Assembly (NCBI RefSeq): GCF_023221595.1 | Contig: NZ_CP096563.1 | Coordinates: 1,160,501 to 1,224,500 of the forward strand | Direction of reading: 5' to 3' | Length of the DNA: 64,000 bases | From: Rhodococcus qingshengii JCM 15477 | GTDB lineage: Bacteria > Actinomycetota > Actinomycetes > Mycobacteriales > Mycobacteriaceae | Shown here: piece after piece, positions 43,499 to 52,941 of the stretch | Numbering within the stretch: position 1 is the first letter of the stretch | Layout: every line of letters begins with the position of its first letter | Notes under the pieces: model-generated | What the model saw: the letters and a program-made list of their open reading frames with translations, nothing else | The model's database searches: none | What the model was told of the DNA's origin: nothing | Position numbers and translations under genes: made by a program

Positions 43499-44164
43499 TT
43501 ACCTCGCCCCTTCTTGGTCGGGATTGGTGACTTCTTGGAGCAGGGTGACGGCATCGATGGGTGATCCGTCGGGCAGCGGGTTGACGGTCGACGCGATGAT
43601 GGTCTGGTAGCTCCCCATCTCGACCAGTCGCTCGACGAGATATGCGCGCTCGGAGTCACGCCGCACCTGTTCGAGATCGTCGACGACCAGCAAGGCCGGC
43701 TTCTTCGTGTTCGCGACGGCGATACGCAGCAGGGTCGCCTCGAGTTCCCCGAGATCGCTGACGTATCGGCCGAGCGCAGGCAACGGATGATCGCCGAAGA
43801 CGGGAGCGCACACCGCTTCGAGTTCGCGGTCTCCGGCGCGTCCGACGAGTTTGTACCAGGGAGCATCCCAGCGAATTTGTTCGGTGATCAGATCGCGGAC
43901 GGTGACGGACTCGGCAAGCTCGTCGATGTCCTCGAACCCGGCGATCCCGGCGATCTCGAAGATCTCTCGGGGACGCGTTCGACCGAAGACGGACAGTGAT
44001 CCGGAACTGGCTTTCATTCGCCCGCTGAGTGTCAGAAGTAAGGACGTACGTCCTGAACCGGCCGAGCCTTCGAGGATGGTCACACCGCCCGCACGAATCT
44101 TGAGATTGACGGGTCCGAACACCGGCCCCCATGGGCCGTCGAGCGCCAAGTCCGTGGCGGTCAA
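43499..44164 (-). CDS. Degenerate ABC-type ATPase partner of the YhgE/Pip protein
   Basis: 221 residues with an ABC-ATPase outline. Walker A is GSAGSGRTS. The signature position reads VSDLGELEATLLRIAVANTK instead of LSGGQ, Walker B reads PALLVVDDLEQ with Asp where the catalytic Glu should be, and the H-loop His is absent (IIASTVNPLPDG). ATP may be bound, but normal turnover is doubtful. The gene ends 5 bases before the YhgE gene. The start is unusual: TTG 44164 is the best candidate and no ATG or GTG lies before the upstream in-frame stop. Confidence 0.8.
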   Translation of the reverse strand: MTATDLALDGPWGPVFGPVNLKIRAGGVTILEGSAGSGRTSLLLTLSGRMKASSGSLSVFGRTRPREIFEIAGIAGFEDIDELAESVTVRDLITEQIRWDAPWYKLVGRAGDRELEAVCAPVFGDHPLPALGRYVSDLGELEATLLRIAVANTKKPALLVVDDLEQVRRDSERAYLVERLVEMGSYQTIIASTVNPLPDGSPIDAVTLLQEVTNPDQEGAR

Positions 44165-44400
44165 TGCCAGGTCAGGGGCGTAATCGGGTTGTGCGTGCTC
44201 TGGTGCGACCAGGATGATCCCCTGTCTGTTGATCTACTCGGCCTTCGAAAGAACCGAGTGCTGGTTCAGTGGACGTTCGTGCTCACCCAATCACATCGGT
44301 AGCGGGCGAGCTGTCCCATGAATGGGATGTGTCGGACACGTCCGGCAACTTGGAGACCGAACGGTATGTATTCTGTTGGAAACGGAACGGGGGAGTCGAG

Positions 44401-45033
44401 GTGCCGGTTCGTAGACGCGGGATGTGCGCGGTGCTGGTCATGGCCACCCTGTCGGTTGTCTCCTGTGCCGGTGAGCGCGAGTCGCCCCCGTTCGTGTCGA
44501 GCGAAAGGCTTTTCGAGTTCACCGGTCGCAATGTCGGACCCTTGACGGTGCCGCCCTTGCCCTCCGATCGGCACGAGTCCGAAGCAGCGCCATACGGAGC
44601 CATCACCCTGTCCGGTGGGTGGAGCGGCGCAGCCAATGTCTCGCTGCCTGGATCCGTCACGTGTTTCGAGCACAACTGGGCGGATTCGCTGCCCGCCGGT
44701 CACCGTCAGTGGGCCTACGAGGTGCACACGAGTTCCTTCTACGAGTACGACGGCGGCGGCGAATATCCGGGACGTGATTTCCAGTTGCAGGTCTACGTGA
44801 ACGAGAAACCCGAACCAGGTCAGCACGGGTCCGCGATCATGAAGTTCTCGGATCAGAGCGGACAGTTCGTGTCCTTCGGCGGTGGCGACGACAAGTCCGT
44901 CGAAATAGTCAGTTCTCCGGACCGCAGGCGCGTGGCGCTTTCCCTGGCGGGTACGGCGGCACGACCGGGCGAGCAACCGACGACGTCGGTACTGTCCGCG
45001 CAGATCAGTTGCCCGACCATCGAGCGCAGATGA
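44401..45033 (+). CDS. Secreted lipoprotein, unknown function
   Basis: 210 residues. GTG 44401 (VPVRRRGMCAVLVMATLSVV) with GGGGAG upstream gives a signal peptide ending in a lipobox-like VVSCAG, so a lipid-anchored exported protein is expected. The mature domain is Gly/Ser-rich and probably beta-structured (AITLSGGWSGAANVSLPGSV). Two mature cysteines (VTCFEHN, ISCPTIE) may pair. No family recognised. It is divergent from the YhgE-ATPase operon across a 236-base gap with no other gene, and convergent with fadE5. Confidence 0.75.
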   Translation: MPVRRRGMCAVLVMATLSVVSCAGERESPPFVSSERLFEFTGRNVGPLTVPPLPSDRHESEAAPYGAITLSGGWSGAANVSLPGSVTCFEHNWADSLPAGHRQWAYEVHTSSFYEYDGGGEYPGRDFQLQVYVNEKPEPGQHGSAIMKFSDQSGQFVSFGGGDDKSVEIVSSPDRRRVALSLAGTAARPGEQPTTSVLSAQISCPTIERR

Positions 45034-45066
45034 CACCAGTCACCACCGAGTGCCGACAACCGAAAA

Positions 45067-45097
45067 TGCCGGCCCCGAAACGTTCTCGGGACCGGCA
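45067..45097. terminator. Bidirectional terminator between the lipoprotein gene and fadE5
   Basis: TGCCGGCCCCGA / TCGGGACCGGCA (one mismatch) is flanked by AAAA on the left and TTTT on the right, so it works as an intrinsic terminator in both directions. Confidence 0.88.
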
Positions 45098-45119
45098 CTT
45101 TTCATGAATCAGGAACGAA

Positions 45120-46955
45120 TCAGAATGCTGCTTCGTCGATCTCCATGATGTCGTTCTCGGTGTTCGCGATGATCTCGCGTGAAGCGGTGAGCTCGGGCAG
45201 GACGTTCTTGGCGAAGAAGGACGCGATGGCGACCTTGCCCTCGTAGAAGCCCTTGTCCTTGTCGGAAGCGCCGTTGTCGAGTGCTGCGAGAGCAATCTCG
45301 GACTGGCGGAGCAGCTGCCAGCCGATGAGCAGGTCGCCGACGGACATCAGGAAGCGGACGGAGCCGAGGCCGACCTTGTACAGCTCGGTGGGCTGCTCCT
45401 GAGCTCCCATGAGGAAGCCGGTGAGCGTGGCAGCCATGGCCTGGACGTCTTCGAGTGCGGTGGCGAGCAGTGCGCGCTCCGCCTTCAGACGACCGTTGCC
45501 GGCTTCGCTGTCGATGAAGGTCTTGATCTGTCCCGCAACGTGAGCGAGCGCGACGCCGCGGTCACGAGCGATCTTGCGGAAGAAGAAGTCCTGAGCCTGG
45601 ATGGCCGTCGTGCCTTCGTACAGCGAGTCGATCTTGGAGTCGCGGATGTACTGCTCGATCGGGTAGTCCTGCAGGAAGCCGGAGCCACCGAGGGTCTGCA
45701 GGCTGTCCGTCAGGTACTGGTACGCACGCTCGGAGCCGACGCCCTTGACGATCGGGAGCAGCAGGTCGTTGACGCGGAACGCGGTGTCCTTGTCTGCGCC
45801 CGAGACGAGCTGGGCGACAACCTCGTCCTGGTGTGCTGCGGTGTAGAGGTACACCGCGCGCAGGCCCTCGGCGTATGCCTTCTGCATTGCCAGGCTGCGA
45901 CGCACGTCGGGGTGGTGCGTGATGGTCACGCGCGGTGCTGCCTTGTTGGTCATCTGGGTCAGGTCTGCGCCCTGAACACGCTGCTTGGCGTAGTCGAGAG
46001 CGTTGAGGTAACCGGTCGAGAGGGTGGCGATTGCCTTGGTGCCGACCATCATTCGAGCGTGCTCGATGACGTCGAACATCTGGGCGATGCCGTTGTGGAC
46101 CTCGCCGACCAGCCAGCCCTGTGCGGGGATGCCGTGGCCGCCGAAGGTGACCTCACATGTGGCGGAGACCTTCAGGCCCATCTTGTGTTCGACGTTGGTG
46201 ACGAAGACGCCGTTGCGCTCGCCGAACTCTTCGGTCTCGAAGTTGAAGTGCGTCTTCGGGACGAAGAACAGGCTCAGGCCCTTGGTGCCGGGTCCGGCGC
46301 CTTCGGGGCGAGCGAGAACGAGGTGGAAGATGTTCTCGAACAGGTCGTCCGAGTCTGCCGAGGTGATGAAGCGCTTGACGCCCTCGATGTGCCAGGAGCC
46401 GTCGTCCTGCTTGATTGCCTTGGTGCGTCCGGCACCGACGTCGGAGCCGGCGTCGGGCTCGGTGAGGACCATGGTGGCGCCCCATCCGCGTTCGACGATG
46501 GTGGCTGCCCACTTCTTCTGCTCTTCGGTGCCGTTGTTGAACAGCACGTCCGCGAAGGCGGGTCCGGCCTGGTACATGTGTGCTGCAGGCTGTGCGCCCA
46601 GGATCAGCTCACCGATGGCCCACACGACGGAGCGGGGAACCGGCACGCCGCCGACCTCTTCGCTCAATCCCATGCGGTACCACTCGGCATCCCACAGAGC
46701 CTTGAACGACTTCTTGAAGGATTCCGGAAGTGCAACGGTGTGCGTCTCGGGATCGAAGACAGGGGGGTTGCGGTCCGCATCGGCGAAAGATTCGCCAAGC
46801 GGTCCCTCGGCCAGGCGTGCGACCTCTGCCAGCATGTTGCGGACAGTGTCGGCATCCAGGTCGCCCCAAGCGCCTTCGCTCAGTGGCTTCTCCAGTCCGA
46901 GAACCTCGAAGAGGTTGAACTCCAGGTCCCGAACGTTGCTCTTGTAATGGCCCAT
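45120..46955 (-). CDS. fadE5: Acyl-CoA dehydrogenase FadE5
   Basis: 611 residues, the same length as M. tuberculosis FadE5 (Rv0244c). FAD-dependent oxidation of acyl-CoA to enoyl-CoA. Visible: [18 protein letters not shown] (flavin/substrate loop), [15 protein letters not shown], the extended insertion [20 protein letters not shown], the catalytic-Glu region and [20 protein letters not shown] near the C-terminus. I chose ATG 46955 ([18 protein letters not shown]) over GTG 46994 for the family's length. Operator C (47016-47031) lies upstream. In M. tuberculosis it sits next to fadA2; here 11.4 kb lies between. Confidence 0.92.
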   Translation of the reverse strand: MGHYKSNVRDLEFNLFEVLGLEKPLSEGAWGDLDADTVRNMLAEVARLAEGPLGESFADADRNPPVFDPETHTVALPESFKKSFKALWDAEWYRMGLSEEVGGVPVPRSVVWAIGELILGAQPAAHMYQAGPAFADVLFNNGTEEQKKWAATIVERGWGATMVLTEPDAGSDVGAGRTKAIKQDDGSWHIEGVKRFITSADSDDLFENIFHLVLARPEGAGPGTKGLSLFFVPKTHFNFETEEFGERNGVFVTNVEHKMGLKVSATCEVTFGGHGIPAQGWLVGEVHNGIAQMFDVIEHARMMVGTKAIATLSTGYLNALDYAKQRVQGADLTQMTNKAAPRVTITHHPDVRRSLAMQKAYAEGLRAVYLYTAAHQDEVVAQLVSGADKDTAFRVNDLLLPIVKGVGSERAYQYLTDSLQTLGGSGFLQDYPIEQYIRDSKIDSLYEGTTAIQAQDFFFRKIARDRGVALAHVAGQIKTFIDSEAGNGRLKAERALLATALEDVQAMAATLTGFLMGAQEQPTELYKVGLGSVRFLMSVGDLLIGWQLLRQSEIALAALDNGASDKDKGFYEGKVAIASFFAKNVLPELTASREIIANTENDIMEIDEAAF

Positions 46956-47015
46956 GTCTTCTGCTTCTCCCAGTGAGGTGGTGCGGTCCAGCACTCCTAG
47001 TACCGCCCGAAGTTT

Positions 47016-47031
47016 ATTACTCGTCGGTAAC
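47016..47031. promoter_or_regulatory. TetR-type operator, site C
   Basis: ATTAC-TCGTCG-GTAAC has a perfect TTAC/GTAA core with a 6-base spacer, identical in form to sites A (29224) and B (32254). It lies about 61 bases upstream of the fadE5 ATG. Confidence 0.62.
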
Positions 47032-47044
47032 TTAATACATGTTA

Positions 47045-47677
47045 CTAGCCGTTCTTTGCATTGCCAACACCGGATTTGCGTCCGATGACAAGCGCGTCGA
47101 CCGCGATTCCCGTTTCGGTGTGCCTGTGGGGATTTCCGGCGATCTCGAACTCGAGCTTTCCGCGGAACTCCTGCATCAATTCTTCTGGTGTGTAAAGGAT
47201 TTCGGGATCTTGCGGCCCGCCGACGCCGTAGTCGATGTTGCTTCGGTCGTGACCCAAAATCATGAGGATTCCGTCAGGTTTCAGAGAATTTATGGCACGG
47301 TTCACAACCAGGGTGCGTTGTGGTGCGGGCAGATGAAGGTAAAGAAGCAGGGCCAAGTCGTATCCCTGCCCGTTCCTCGAGGCGTAATCCGCGACGGTGA
47401 CGTCGCCGCATCGGTAGTCGAGCCGGTCGAGAACCGATCGGGGTGAGCGGGCCGCGATCGTGCGGGCTTTCTCGATCGCGACGGCCGAGTAGTCGATGCC
47501 GGTGACCTCCCAACCGCGAGTCGCGAGCCACAACGCGTTACGGCCCTCGCCGCACGCCAGGTCCAGTGCCTGGCCGTGGGGGAGGGCCGTCGCGTATTCC
47601 ACCAGCAATTCGTTGGGAGGAGCGCCCCAGACGAGCTCGGTTTCTTCGTACTTCTTGTCCCAGGCCGCCGCATCCAT
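47045..47677 (-). CDS. SAM-dependent methyltransferase, class I (thiopurine/tellurite-like)
   Basis: 210 residues from ATG 47677 ([18 protein letters not shown]); GTG 47698 would add 7 residues. SAM motif I is [20 protein letters not shown], motif [21 protein letters not shown], and [12 protein letters not shown] the post-motif. The N-terminal W-D-x-x-Y and L-V-W-G pattern resembles the small-molecule methyltransferases related to TehB. Substrate unknown. It directly follows the FtsX-type permease gene on the same strand, and its end is only 14 bases from the fadE5 operator. Confidence 0.85.
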   Translation of the reverse strand: MDAAAWDKKYEETELVWGAPPNELLVEYATALPHGQALDLACGEGRNALWLATRGWEVTGIDYSAVAIEKARTIAARSPRSVLDRLDYRCGDVTVADYASRNGQGYDLALLLYLHLPAPQRTLVVNRAINSLKPDGILMILGHDRSNIDYGVGGPQDPEILYTPEELMQEFRGKLEFEIAGNPHRHTETGIAVDALVIGRKSGVGNAKNG

Positions 47678-47698
47678 AGATGACGACGGTAGTGCCAC

Positions 47699-50182
47699 TC
47701 AGTGGTTACGCACTCCGTCCATCGGGTTCTTGCGTAGAGCGGCGCGCGTCGGGATCGCGATGGAGACAAATCCCAGAACAGCGGTCACCGCGACGATGGA
47801 ACCGTAAATCGCCGGTGAAATCGCCGGGATCGGCTGCCCGGACACCGCTACGGCAATGCCCATCAGAGGCGGCAGGGCGATCAGTGATCCGACCACGACG
47901 GCGATTCCCACCACCATCAACGACTCGATGCGCATCATTGCTCGGACCTGCCGCGTCCGCGAGCCCACCAGTTGAAGGAGCGCGAACTCGCGGGAACGCT
48001 CGGCAGTGGCGGCGACCAGGGTGTTCACGACTGCGACTGCGAGATAGCCGAGCAGGACGAGGACGGCGAGGATGCTGACCCACGACTGCATACGGCGCTG
48101 ATCTTCGCCCGCGGCCCCGAACTGGTCCTGGTTCATCGCGGCGATCGAGGGGAACGAGCGCAACGACTGCTGGACTTCGGCCGACCGTCCGGGTTCGGCA
48201 GCAACCAGAACGGTGTCGATCAGAGCGTCGGTGGAGTGCTGACGCAAAGTCTCGATCGGCATGGTCACGTCCCCGAATCCGAGGCCGCGACCATATTTTG
48301 CGACGACCATGGGATGTACCAGTGTTCCGTCACCCAGATAGAGGTCGACGCGCTGGCCTACCTTGGCTCCGAGTGTGAAGGCGCCGTCTTCGCTCACGGC
48401 AACGGTATCGCCGGTCAGAGCGCTGAGGTCGCCCTCGGTCACCGCGAGATCGAGGGTCGCGTCGGCGCTGGCGGCGTCGATGCCCTGGGCCGCGATCGCG
48501 CTGTCGGCTGAGCCGCCTTCCTCACCGCTGGGTACCGGGAGGACTTGACTGCGGACCACCGGGTTTGCCGCACTCACTCCGGGCACCGATGCGATCGACT
48601 CGAGGAGCGAGGGAGCGATACCGGCCGGTGCGCCGACGATCAGGTCGGCGGTGACGCCCTTGATCGACTGGTTGGTCGCCTCGGCGGCGACGGTGCTCTG
48701 GCTGAAGAACTGCACCGAGCCCAGTGCGATTGCGAGAGCCAACGGAACAACCGCCGACGAGAGCCGTCTCGAATTGGATTCGGCGTTGGCGGCAGCGAGA
48801 ACTTTGGACGCCGACCCACTGCGGCGCAGCGGACCGCCGATCACCTTGATGATGCCGCGCACCAACAAGGGGCCGAGCAGCGCGACCGAGAAGATCAACA
48901 ACAGTGCGCTCGAACCGGCTCCAGCGGCCGCCACGCTGCCGGGCAGGAAAGCAGGGAGGACGCAGGCGCTGAGGCCGGCGGCGCCGAAGATCAGCCCGGT
49001 GACGATGCGTCCGCGGCTCAGTTTCGCCGGGCCGCTTTCGGATTCGCGAAGCGCTTCGACGGGGTCGAGCTTCGCCGGTCGTCTTGCCGCGATCGCCGCT
49101 GCCGCGCGGGCAGTGAGTACGCAGATCAGGAGAGCTGCGATCGCCGGAAGCGGGCTGTACGCCAGCGCGAAATCGGTGGGCATGACCCCGGCGTCGGCGA
49201 ACTGCGCGCCCAGTACTCGGGCGAGCAGGTATCCGGGCACCGCGCCGAGAGCTGCCGCCGCAGCAGCAACGAGCAGCACTTCACGTCCGATCATGACGTG
49301 CACTTGCCGCGTGGTGGCCCCGATTGCCCGCAACAGAGCGAACTCTCGGCGCCTGGCGTTGATCGAGAGCGACAGCGTGCTGGAAACGACGAACATACTG
49401 ACCATCAACGCGAGACCGGCAAACGACGCGCAGAGCACGATCAACTGCGTCCGCGCAGCACCGGCGTCGAGGAATTCGATGCCTCCGCGTGCAGTGCCGG
49501 TCGAGACCTCCGCACCGGTTCCGGCGAGTGCATCGTGGGCGAGAGCGGCAGCATCCACGCCTTCGGGAGCGATCAATCCGACTGCGGTGACAGCGTTCTG
49601 GTGCGGCCACAACCGTTCGGCCTCTGCGTCGTCGAGGAAGACGAGTGCCGGACGGTCGGGTGACGGCACCGAAGCCGAATCAGCTGTGCCGACGACGGTG
49701 TACTCGTCCGTTACCGCGCCGTGAGCCAGCGTGATTCGCTCGCCGAGCGCGGCGCCCGTGGTCGAGACCACCTCGTCGCGGCTCTGCGGAGCGCGCCCCT
49801 CGATGAGCGAGTACGGCGCCAATTGTGCTGTTTCCCAAGGATGTGCGTCGAGTACGACGCCCTCGGCGGTGCTGACGGGGACGGAGATGTCGGGAACCAC
49901 GGTGACATCGAGTGCGTCGAGCTTGCGGACCGTATCGCCGGCGAGGAGAACTCGCTCGGCAAAGGGCTGATCGGCGTCTTCCTTGACCTCGAGCGCCTGT
50001 GGCGCACTCACGACGGCGTCGGCACCGGCGTAGAGATGTGGTGAGACACCGCCTCGCACTCCCGATTCCAGCAGCACACCCAGACCGCAGGTGAGGAGCG
50101 CTGCGCAGAATACGGAGACGAACACGGCGACGAAACCGGAGCGATGCGCTTTCAGGTGCGCAAAGGTGTGCGCTTTCATCAT
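47699..50182 (-). CDS. MacB/FtsX-type ABC transporter permease
   Basis: 827 residues, two FtsX domains. First helix FVAVFVSVFCAALLTCGLGV, then an extracytoplasmic MacB-like domain (DAVVSAPQALEVKEDADQPF onward), three helices with the FtsX motif NARRREFALLRAIGATTRQV, a second large outside domain and the last three helices (ERSREFALLQLVGSRTRQVR). Such permeases export peptides, antibiotics or lipoproteins using outside mechanical work. The ATG 50182 overlaps the ATPase stop (TGATG), so the pair is coupled. A divergent two-component system lies beyond the ATPase. Confidence 0.9.
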   Translation of the reverse strand: MMKAHTFAHLKAHRSGFVAVFVSVFCAALLTCGLGVLLESGVRGGVSPHLYAGADAVVSAPQALEVKEDADQPFAERVLLAGDTVRKLDALDVTVVPDISVPVSTAEGVVLDAHPWETAQLAPYSLIEGRAPQSRDEVVSTTGAALGERITLAHGAVTDEYTVVGTADSASVPSPDRPALVFLDDAEAERLWPHQNAVTAVGLIAPEGVDAAALAHDALAGTGAEVSTGTARGGIEFLDAGAARTQLIVLCASFAGLALMVSMFVVSSTLSLSINARRREFALLRAIGATTRQVHVMIGREVLLVAAAAAALGAVPGYLLARVLGAQFADAGVMPTDFALAYSPLPAIAALLICVLTARAAAAIAARRPAKLDPVEALRESESGPAKLSRGRIVTGLIFGAAGLSACVLPAFLPGSVAAAGAGSSALLLIFSVALLGPLLVRGIIKVIGGPLRRSGSASKVLAAANAESNSRRLSSAVVPLALAIALGSVQFFSQSTVAAEATNQSIKGVTADLIVGAPAGIAPSLLESIASVPGVSAANPVVRSQVLPVPSGEEGGSADSAIAAQGIDAASADATLDLAVTEGDLSALTGDTVAVSEDGAFTLGAKVGQRVDLYLGDGTLVHPMVVAKYGRGLGFGDVTMPIETLRQHSTDALIDTVLVAAEPGRSAEVQQSLRSFPSIAAMNQDQFGAAGEDQRRMQSWVSILAVLVLLGYLAVAVVNTLVAATAERSREFALLQLVGSRTRQVRAMMRIESLMVVGIAVVVGSLIALPPLMGIAVAVSGQPIPAISPAIYGSIVAVTAVLGFVSIAIPTRAALRKNPMDGVRNH

Positions 50183-50964
50183 CACCAGTCCCCGAGGTGT
50201 GTCATGCGCTCGGCGATCTGCTGCGGGGTCGGGCGGTCGATGTGCCCGACAAGTTTCCCGTCGGCGAGGAACAGCACACGATCGGCGTACGACGCGGCCA
50301 CCGGGTCGTGCGTGACCATGACGATAGTCTGATCGAACTCGGCAGCTGTCCGGCGCAACAACTCCAGAACCTGCTTGGCGCTGCGGGAGTCGAGGGCGCC
50401 GGTCGGTTCGTCGGCAAAGAGTGCGTCGGGGTGAGTGACGAGGGCGCGCGCGATGGCGACGCGTTGCTGCTGACCGCCGGACAGTTCGGAGGGTTTGCGC
50501 TTTCGGTGTGATCCGAGTCCGACGGATTCCAGGACGAAGGTCAGGTACTGCTTGTCGGCTCGTCGCCCGGCGAGGAGTAGGGGGAGCGTGACGTTCTGCT
50601 CGACGTCGAGAGCGCCGAGCAGGTTGTAGGCCTGGAAGACGAAACCGATGTGATCGCGACGGAAGATGCTGCGGGCCTTCGGCTTCAGCTGTGAAATTTC
50701 GGTATTGCCCAGCCACACCGATCCGCTGCTCGGTCGGTCGAGGCCCGCGGCGCAGTGCAGGAAAGTGCTCTTACCTGATCCGGACGGGCCCATCACGGCG
50801 GTGAAGGTGCTGCGCGGCAGAGTGAGGCTGATGTTGTCGAGGGCGGTCACGGCGCCGCGGCCGTTGCCGTAGACCTTGCTGACCCCTTCGAGTCGCACGG
50901 CAGATGTTCGAGCTCCCGTGGCACCAGGAGCCGGCGGGGCGAGGACCGAGTGTCGATTCTTCAT
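50182..50964 (-). CDS. ABC exporter ATPase, MacB/LolD type
   Basis: 260 residues. Walker A MGPSGSGKSTFLHCAAGLDR, Q-loop GFVFQAYNLLGALDV, signature ELSGGQQQRVAIARALV, Walker B DALFADEPTGALD, H-loop MVTHDPVAASYADR: a complete, active-looking set, in contrast to the ATPase at 43499. It partners the FtsX-type permease. ATG 50964 (MKNRHSVLAPPAP) is the likely start; ribosome-binding sequence is weak. The gap to the divergent histidine kinase is about 110 bases and should carry both promoters. Confidence 0.92.
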   Translation of the reverse strand: MKNRHSVLAPPAPGATGARTSAVRLEGVSKVYGNGRGAVTALDNISLTLPRSTFTAVMGPSGSGKSTFLHCAAGLDRPSSGSVWLGNTEISQLKPKARSIFRRDHIGFVFQAYNLLGALDVEQNVTLPLLLAGRRADKQYLTFVLESVGLGSHRKRKPSELSGGQQQRVAIARALVTHPDALFADEPTGALDSRSAKQVLELLRRTAAEFDQTIVMVTHDPVAASYADRVLFLADGKLVGHIDRPTPQQIAERMTHLGDW

Positions 50965-51073
50965 GGGAAGAACACTATGGAGATTCGCCATTCGTCGACA
51001 TCCAGCAGAGTCCCGAATCAATGGTGTAGCCAGCTGTAGTGGATCGTGCGGTGTGGTGCGGCATGCTGGGGCA

Positions 51074-52312
51074 GTGAAGAAGAGAACCAGGGCTGCGGTG
51101 TACGTGCTCGTCGAGGGCGCGGCAGCTGTGGTTTCCCTGTTCTTGCTGATGGTCGGTCTCATTCTGTTGTCGCTCTCGATTCTGATCGTCGGCTGGTTGC
51201 TGTTGCCGTCGTACGTGCGAGTGCTCCGGTGGTGGGCCGGCCTGGCTCGCAAACGCACCGCTGCGTACACCGGACGCCCTGTTCTGCAGCGATACCCACC
51301 GATGCCCAGCAATCCGACATTCGGGGACTGGAGCCGGTTCCTCACCGATCAGTCGACGAGGCGCGACGCGGCCTGGTTGTCGATTCATGGTCTGGGTGCT
51401 TTCGTCGCGGCGATGCTGACCATTGCTCTGCCACTCGGTGCGCTCAATGCGATTGCCGTCCCGCTGTACTGGCAGCAGATGCCCGCGGGCGAACCCGTCA
51501 ACAACCCGTACCCCGTGACGTCGTGGTTGGGCGCTGCGGGGATGCCGTTGATCGGCATCCTGTACTTCCTGATCGCGTGGTGGTTGATCCCCGCGATGGC
51601 GAAGTGGATCAGTTGGTCGACCACGACTTTGCTTGCGCCGGATACGCGTTCGGACCTCTCGAAGCGCGTCACCGCCCTGACGGCCAGCCGCGCTGCAGCG
51701 CTCGACGCACATTCGGCCGAACTCAAACGCATCGAGCGCGATCTGCACGACGGTGCGCAGAACCGCCTGGTCGCGGTGGTGATGATGCTGGGAATGGCGG
51801 AGCGGTCGTTGCAGATCAACCCGGACCAGGCTCTGCCGCAACTGCATCGGGCCCAAGATGCGGCCACCGAGGCGTTGAGCGAACTCCGGACATTGGTTCA
51901 CGACATCTATCCGCCGATCCTCGACGAACTCGGCCTCGAGGGTGCGATCTCCGCGCTCGCGGGGCGCTCGAGTGTGCCCTGCGTACTCGAGATCGACGAA
52001 CTCCGCCGTGCCCCGGCTGCCGTCGAGGCTGCTGCGTACTTCGTCGTCGCCGAGACCTTGACCAACGTCGCAAAACACAGCGGAGCGCGCAGTGTCACCG
52101 TCACGGCACGGACGGAGACGTCGGACGACTCGTCGGGTGAGACGATGCTCATCGACGTGATCGACGACGGTCACGGCGGCGCGAACGAACGCCCGGGCGG
52201 CGGCGTGGCGGGTATCCGACGCCGGGTCGAGGCTTTCGAAGGAACCGCAGTATTGGAGAGCCCGGAGGGTGGACCGACAACGATGAGGGTGGAACTACCG
52301 TGCGGATTCTGA
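51074..52312 (+). CDS. NarL-type sensor histidine kinase
   Basis: 412 residues. Helices at about 10-45 (VVSLFLLMVGLILLSLSILI) and a second pair near 105-175 (GLGAFVAAMLTIALPLGALN; MPLIGILYFLIAWWLIPAMA) form a membrane sensor with little outside sequence. The dimerisation/phosphoacceptor motif is RIERDLHDGAQNRLVAVVMM (HisKA_3), and the ATP domain shows VVAETLTNVAKHSGA and IDDGHGGAN. GTG 51074 was chosen as first plausible start. It overlaps its response regulator by 13 bases and is divergent from the ABC exporter it probably controls. Confidence 0.9.
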   Translation: MKKRTRAAVYVLVEGAAAVVSLFLLMVGLILLSLSILIVGWLLLPSYVRVLRWWAGLARKRTAAYTGRPVLQRYPPMPSNPTFGDWSRFLTDQSTRRDAAWLSIHGLGAFVAAMLTIALPLGALNAIAVPLYWQQMPAGEPVNNPYPVTSWLGAAGMPLIGILYFLIAWWLIPAMAKWISWSTTTLLAPDTRSDLSKRVTALTASRAAALDAHSAELKRIERDLHDGAQNRLVAVVMMLGMAERSLQINPDQALPQLHRAQDAATEALSELRTLVHDIYPPILDELGLEGAISALAGRSSVPCVLEIDELRRAPAAVEAAAYFVVAETLTNVAKHSGARSVTVTARTETSDDSSGETMLIDVIDDGHGGANERPGGGVAGIRRRVEAFEGTAVLESPEGGPTTMRVELPCGF

Positions 52313-52941
52313 TTGCCGAGGACGACGCTCTCCTGCGAGAGGGGCTGGCACTGCTGCTTCGCGGCGAGGGCTTCGAGGTGTCTGCCGTCTCCGACGCCGC
52401 ACAGTTCCTCACGGTGTTCGAGGAGACCGCCCCCGACGCCGCGGTGCTCGACGTCCGGATGCCTCCTACTTTCACCAACGAGGGACTTCGAGCGGCGATC
52501 GAGGTGCGCAAGCTTCGCCCGGGCTTTCCCGTCCTGGTCCTTTCCGCTTACGTCGAGGATCGCTACGCCGGTGAATTGTTGGCAGGAGGCGCCGGCGGGG
52601 TCGGGTACCTGCTCAAGGAACGGGTCGGCAAGGTAGCCGAGTTCGTCGACGCATTGAACCGGGTCGTCGACGGCGGAACCGTGATGGATCCCGAGGTCGT
52701 ATCCCAGCTGATGAGCCGTCGACGCGCCGACGATCCGATCAGATCGCTGACGCCACGCGAGTCCGAGGTTCTCGGACTGATGGCGGAGGGGTTGGGAAAT
52801 CAGGAAATCGCCAGGAAACTGGTCGTCAGCGACACCGCTGTGAGCAAGCACATAGGAAATATCTTCGCAAAACTCGGCCTGTCGGCTTCCGAAAGCGGGC
52901 ATCGTCGTGTTTTGGCAGTTCTAGCTCATTTGCGCGCCTGA
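52300..52941 (+). CDS. LuxR/NarL-family response regulator
   Basis: 213 residues. The receiver domain has the acidic pair EDD (7-9) and phosphoacceptor Asp51 in AVLDVRMPP, with LSAYVEDRYA later. The C-terminal HTH reads LTPRESEVLGLMAEGLGNQE and IARKLVVSDTAVSKHIGNIF. GTG 52300 lies inside the kinase gene's end, giving a 13-base overlap. The neighbouring divergent ABC exporter is the likely target, as in antibiotic- or cell-envelope-stress modules. Confidence 0.93.
   Translation: MRILIAEDDALLREGLALLLRGEGFEVSAVSDAAQFLTVFEETAPDAAVLDVRMPPTFTNEGLRAAIEVRKLRPGFPVLVLSAYVEDRYAGELLAGGAGGVGYLLKERVGKVAEFVDALNRVVDGGTVMDPEVVSQLMSRRRADDPIRSLTPRESEVLGLMAEGLGNQEIARKLVVSDTAVSKHIGNIFAKLGLSASESGHRRVLAVLAHLRA

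Noticed and set aside
45540..46976. A 478-codon plus-strand frame antisense to fadE5
   Set aside because: Composition shadow; no domain, no ribosome-binding site, and fadE5 motifs are complete on the other strand.
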